From an uncultured Muribaculaceae bacterium (GTDB lineage: Bacteria; Bacteroidota; Bacteroidia; Bacteroidales; Muribaculaceae): a DNA stretch of 7,333 nucleotides. Under the pieces are notes generated by a model. That model saw only the letters and a program-made list of their open reading frames with translations. It made no database searches and was not told the origin of the DNA. A program made the translations under genes and the position numbers. Of this stretch, positions 5,269 to 7,333 are shown in pieces (position 1 is the first letter of the stretch; every line of letters begins with the position of its first letter). The stretch lies in the NCBI GenBank assembly GCA_910586175.1, contig CAJUIJ010000069.1, positions 5,138 to 12,470 on the forward strand, given 5' to 3'.

Positions 5269-6644
5269 GTGAGTGATTGCTTGATTGCCGGCAGCATCCG
5301 GTCAAGGTCTGCGGCGCCCAAGGTCATAAGAATTTCAAAATTACTATTTTTTATCAGTCCAAGCAAATCTTTTCGCTCGCAGTAGCTTTTTTCTTTACTT
5401 TTTACTTTGTCGAGTATGCTGTATGTGCTCACTCCCTCTATCGGAAGTTCTCTTGCCGGGTATATTTCGGGCATTATGACCTCATCGGCTTCCGATAGTG
5501 CCGCTGCAAACTCGTCGGCGAAGTCGCGTGTGCGTGTGTACAGGTGTGGCTGGAAGATGACGCTCAATTTGCGTCCCTGCCACAGTTTTTTCACTGACCG
5601 TATCGATGCAAGTACTTCGTTGGGCGAATGTGCGTAGTCGTCAATAAGCACGGTCCCGGTCGCGTTGTCGGGTTCGCTTCCATCAAGCCATGTCTCGAAC
5701 CGCCGCTTGGCACCTTTGAAGTCTGCCAGACCTCTCTTGACCTCTTCGTGAGTAGCACCTGCATGAAGAGCGGCGGCGGCTGCGGCCACGGCGTTGTCGA
5801 TGTTGATTTCCACCGGCACTCCGGGCTCCATTCCCTCTATTCGTACACCTTCAGGCCCTATGAGAGTGAAACTGACCTTGCCGTTGCCTATTTTTATATC
5901 TTCTGCATGCCAGTCGGCATTTGCGTCGCTGCCGCTGTATGTCTCTGTCGTCACCGAGGCTTTGGTGTCGGGCTTCATCTTCAATCCGCTGTGAAGCAAA
6001 AGCACTCCACCTTCGCGTATCAGCGATGTGAATTTGCTGAAGGCCTCAAGATAGTGCACCTCGTCGCCATATATATCCAAATGGTCCGGATCGGTCGACG
6101 TGATAATGGCTATGAAAGGGGAGAGGTGGTGAAATGAACGGTCATATTCATCAGCTTCTATCACGGTGTAGCGCGACTGCTCCTGAAGCACTAAGTTGCT
6201 GTCTATATTGCGCAATATGCCTCCTAAGAAGGCTGTGCACCCCACCGTGGAGTTGCGCAGTATGTTGGCTATCATCGAACTCGTGGTAGTCTTGCCGTGG
6301 CTTCCGGCCACGCATATGCCATCCGTGCTCCGTGTGATGCGACCCAACAATGCCGCACGCTTTATCACCTCGAAGCCTCCCTCTCTGAAGTAACTCAGTA
6401 TCTTGTTGCTGTCAGGCACAGCCGGCGTGTAGACAACGAGGGTAGTGGTAGGGTTGCGAAAAGCTTCCGGTATCTTCGCGGCATCATCTTCAAATGTCAA
6501 TTCCGCTCCCTCGCGCTCCAGATGCTTCGTGAGTTCGGAAGGGGTGCGGTCGTAACCTGCCACACGCACTCCATGTCGAAGATAATATCTTACCAAGTTG
6601 GCCATGCCGATTCCCCCGGCCCCTACAAAGTATATATTTCTCAT
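5259..6644 (-). CDS. murC: UDP-N-acetylmuramate--L-alanine ligase MurC
   Basis: This cytoplasmic ligase (461 residues from the ATG) adds L-alanine to UDP-MurNAc using ATP, the first amino acid of the peptidoglycan stem peptide. The N-terminal UDP-binding domain shows YFVGAGGIGM (5-14). The central ATPase domain shows the P-loop AGSHGKTTT (113-121), EADEYDRSF (163-171) and STDPDHLDIYG (183-193). The C-terminal domain shows KGAKRRFE (310-317), DDYAHSP (335-341), FQPHLYTRTRDF (365-376) and PARELPIEGVS (396-406). The length is normal for MurC, and the KGAKRRFE and FQPH-YTRT motifs separate it from MurD, MurE and MurF. Mpl is a related alternative, but the position between murG and ftsQ argues for MurC. 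In DDYAHSP the usual second His is Ser. The reading frame also has TTG immediately before the ATG (6647-6645); I chose ATG at 6644 because it gives the standard MRNIYFVG start. The gene follows murG after 18 bases and overlaps ftsQ by 4. Confidence 0.97.
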   Translation of the reverse strand: MRNIYFVGAGGIGMANLVRYYLRHGVRVAGYDRTPSELTKHLEREGAELTFEDDAAKIPEAFRNPTTTLVVYTPAVPDSNKILSYFREGGFEVIKRAALLGRITRSTDGICVAGSHGKTTTSSMIANILRNSTVGCTAFLGGILRNIDSNLVLQEQSRYTVIEADEYDRSFHHLSPFIAIITSTDPDHLDIYGDEVHYLEAFSKFTSLIREGGVLLLHSGLKMKPDTKASVTTETYSGSDANADWHAEDIKIGNGKVSFTLIGPEGVRIEGMEPGVPVEINIDNAVAAAAAALHAGATHEEVKRGLADFKGAKRRFETWLDGSEPDNATGTVLIDDYAHSPNEVLASIRSVKKLWQGRKLSVIFQPHLYTRTRDFADEFAAALSEADEVIMPEIYPARELPIEGVSTYSILDKVKSKEKSYCERKDLLGLIKNSNFEILMTLGAADLDRMLPAIKQSLTGN

Positions 6645-6652
6645 CAAATATC

Positions 6653-6665
6653 TAACATTATGTTA
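6653..6665. repeat. 13-base palindrome across the murG stop codon
   Basis: taacattatgtta (6653-6665) is an inverted repeat with 6-base arms around one central base. It spans the murG TAA stop and most of the short murG-murC gap. The arms are AT-rich and the loop is only one base, so it is more plausible as a DNA palindrome or chance feature than as an RNA hairpin or terminator. No T-run follows it. Confidence 0.4.
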
Positions 6666-7333
6666 AATTGCCCTGATTATCTTAACAACTTCATCCACGA
6701 TTAGTTCGTCGCTGTCGCGTACTGCCATTTTGCTGATGTTATCGCGCATGCGTGCCAATCGCTCTTTGTCGCCCACCAAGTCCATGATGGTCTTGGTCAG
6801 TAGTTCCCGAGCGTCTGCGTCGGTCACAAGCACTGCTGCATCGTTGTTAACGAGTGCCATTGCGTTCTTGGTCTGGTGGTCTTCCGACACATTGGGCGAT
6901 GGCACCAACACGCATGGCTTGCCGAGCAGCTCCAATTCGCTTATCGACCCGGCGCCGGCACGGCTCACCACCATGTCGCTTGCCGCGTAGGCCGATCCCA
7001 TGTCGCTGATAAATTTTGTCACTACCACTCCGGTCATTCCTTTGGCGGCTTTCTCAGCCCTGTCACCGAAGTTCTTGCCGGTCTGCCATATCACCTGGAT
7101 GCCTGACTCTACAAGCTTGCGGAGTCCGTGCTCCATGCTCTCGTTGAGCGTCAGTGCTCCCAACGAGCCTCCCACCACAAGCACCGTGGGCTTGGCGGGA
7201 TGAAGGCCGAAACTCTCTCTCGCTTTTGCAGTATCGCAGCTCTTCTCTGTGAGTGCTTTCCTCACAGGATTGCCTGTCTTGATTATCTTGTCCGACGGGA
7301 AGAAGCGTTCCATACCATCATATGCCACGCATA
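6663..7333 (-). CDS. murG: UDP-N-acetylglucosamine--lipid I GlcNAc transferase MurG, C-terminal part (5' end outside window)
   Basis: This GT28-family glycosyltransferase adds GlcNAc to lipid I on the cytoplasmic membrane face, making lipid II. The window holds 222 codons, beginning CVAYDGMERFFPSDK and ending KIIRAI-stop. Family members are about 360-370 residues, so roughly the N-terminal 40% is missing. The frame is open to the right edge, and the GTG at 7328 is internal, not a start. In visible-part numbering, TGNPVR (19-24) marks the interdomain linker and GGSLGA (54-59) is the G-loop, usually GGSQGA. SRAGAGSISELELLGKP (123-139) is the UDP-GlcNAc donor site with its Glu, and PSPNVSEDHQTKNA (144-157) carries the conserved D-H-Q-x-x-N-A motif. 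All donor-site residues expected in this half are present. It is the first gene visible in the transcription order and precedes murC by 18 bases, as in many dcw clusters. Confidence 0.96.
   Translation of the reverse strand, partial: CVAYDGMERFFPSDKIIKTGNPVRKALTEKSCDTAKARESFGLHPAKPTVLVVGGSLGALTLNESMEHGLRKLVESGIQVIWQTGKNFGDRAEKAAKGMTGVVVTKFISDMGSAYAASDMVVSRAGAGSISELELLGKPCVLVPSPNVSEDHQTKNAMALVNNDAAVLVTDADARELLTKTIMDLVGDKERLARMRDNISKMAVRDSDELIVDEVVKIIRAI

Noticed and set aside
5277..6137. Several plus-strand frames opposite murC
   Set aside because: They are antisense to a full-length MurC with all signature motifs and have no family features of their own.
7326..7328. GTG at 7328 as the start of a short 221-residue gene
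   Set aside because: The frame stays open to the window edge, and the sequence around it (CVAYDGMERFFPSDK) is mid-protein MurG, so the gene is simply cut off by the window.

Overview
The window is a stretch of chromosome, with every gene on the minus strand, carrying the distal half of a division and cell wall (dcw) cluster. Read right to left, in transcription order, it holds murG (5' end cut off by the window edge), murC, ftsQ, ftsA and ftsZ. A 237-base repeat-rich spacer follows, then a THUMP-containing RNA methyltransferase gene whose 3' end runs off the left edge. The gene order and the style of the proteins point to Bacteroidota, most likely order Bacteroidales. The clues are a divergent single-pass FtsQ with a YDTISVKYRGQI-type C-terminal motif, a MurC with YPARELPI and FQPHLYTRTRDF, an FtsZ whose TPTYNR motif lies well before the C-terminus, and mostly weak Shine-Dalgarno sequences. 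Placement in Muribaculaceae or a related gut family is an inference from overall resemblance and was not tested.

Layout: 7333-6663, C-terminal part of MurG; 6644-5259, MurC; 5262-4378, FtsQ, which overlaps the end of murC by 4 bases and appears to start at TTG; 4323-2998, FtsA; 2944-1616, FtsZ; 1615-1379, non-coding spacer; 1378-1, methyltransferase. The gaps between ftsQ, ftsA and ftsZ are 53-54 bases, the murG-murC gap is 18 bases, and no terminator is visible between genes. This fits one polycistronic unit from murG to ftsZ. MurG and MurC act in peptidoglycan precursor synthesis (lipid II and UDP-MurNAc-L-Ala), FtsQ is a membrane scaffold of the divisome, FtsA tethers FtsZ to the membrane, and FtsZ forms the cytokinetic ring.

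The part not explained by genes is the ftsZ-methyltransferase spacer. Most of it (about 1442-1614) is a degenerate tandem array of 9-base units (consensus roughly ATWRGYCWT on the plus strand) with longer exact duplications nested inside it. A separate T-rich repeat with a 14-15 base period lies next to the methyltransferase start. A third repeat, coding and 24 bases long, encodes an 8-residue charged motif at the methyltransferase C-terminus. I see no mobile element, CRISPR array, tRNA, rRNA or clear new defence system. The genes themselves are core housekeeping genes.
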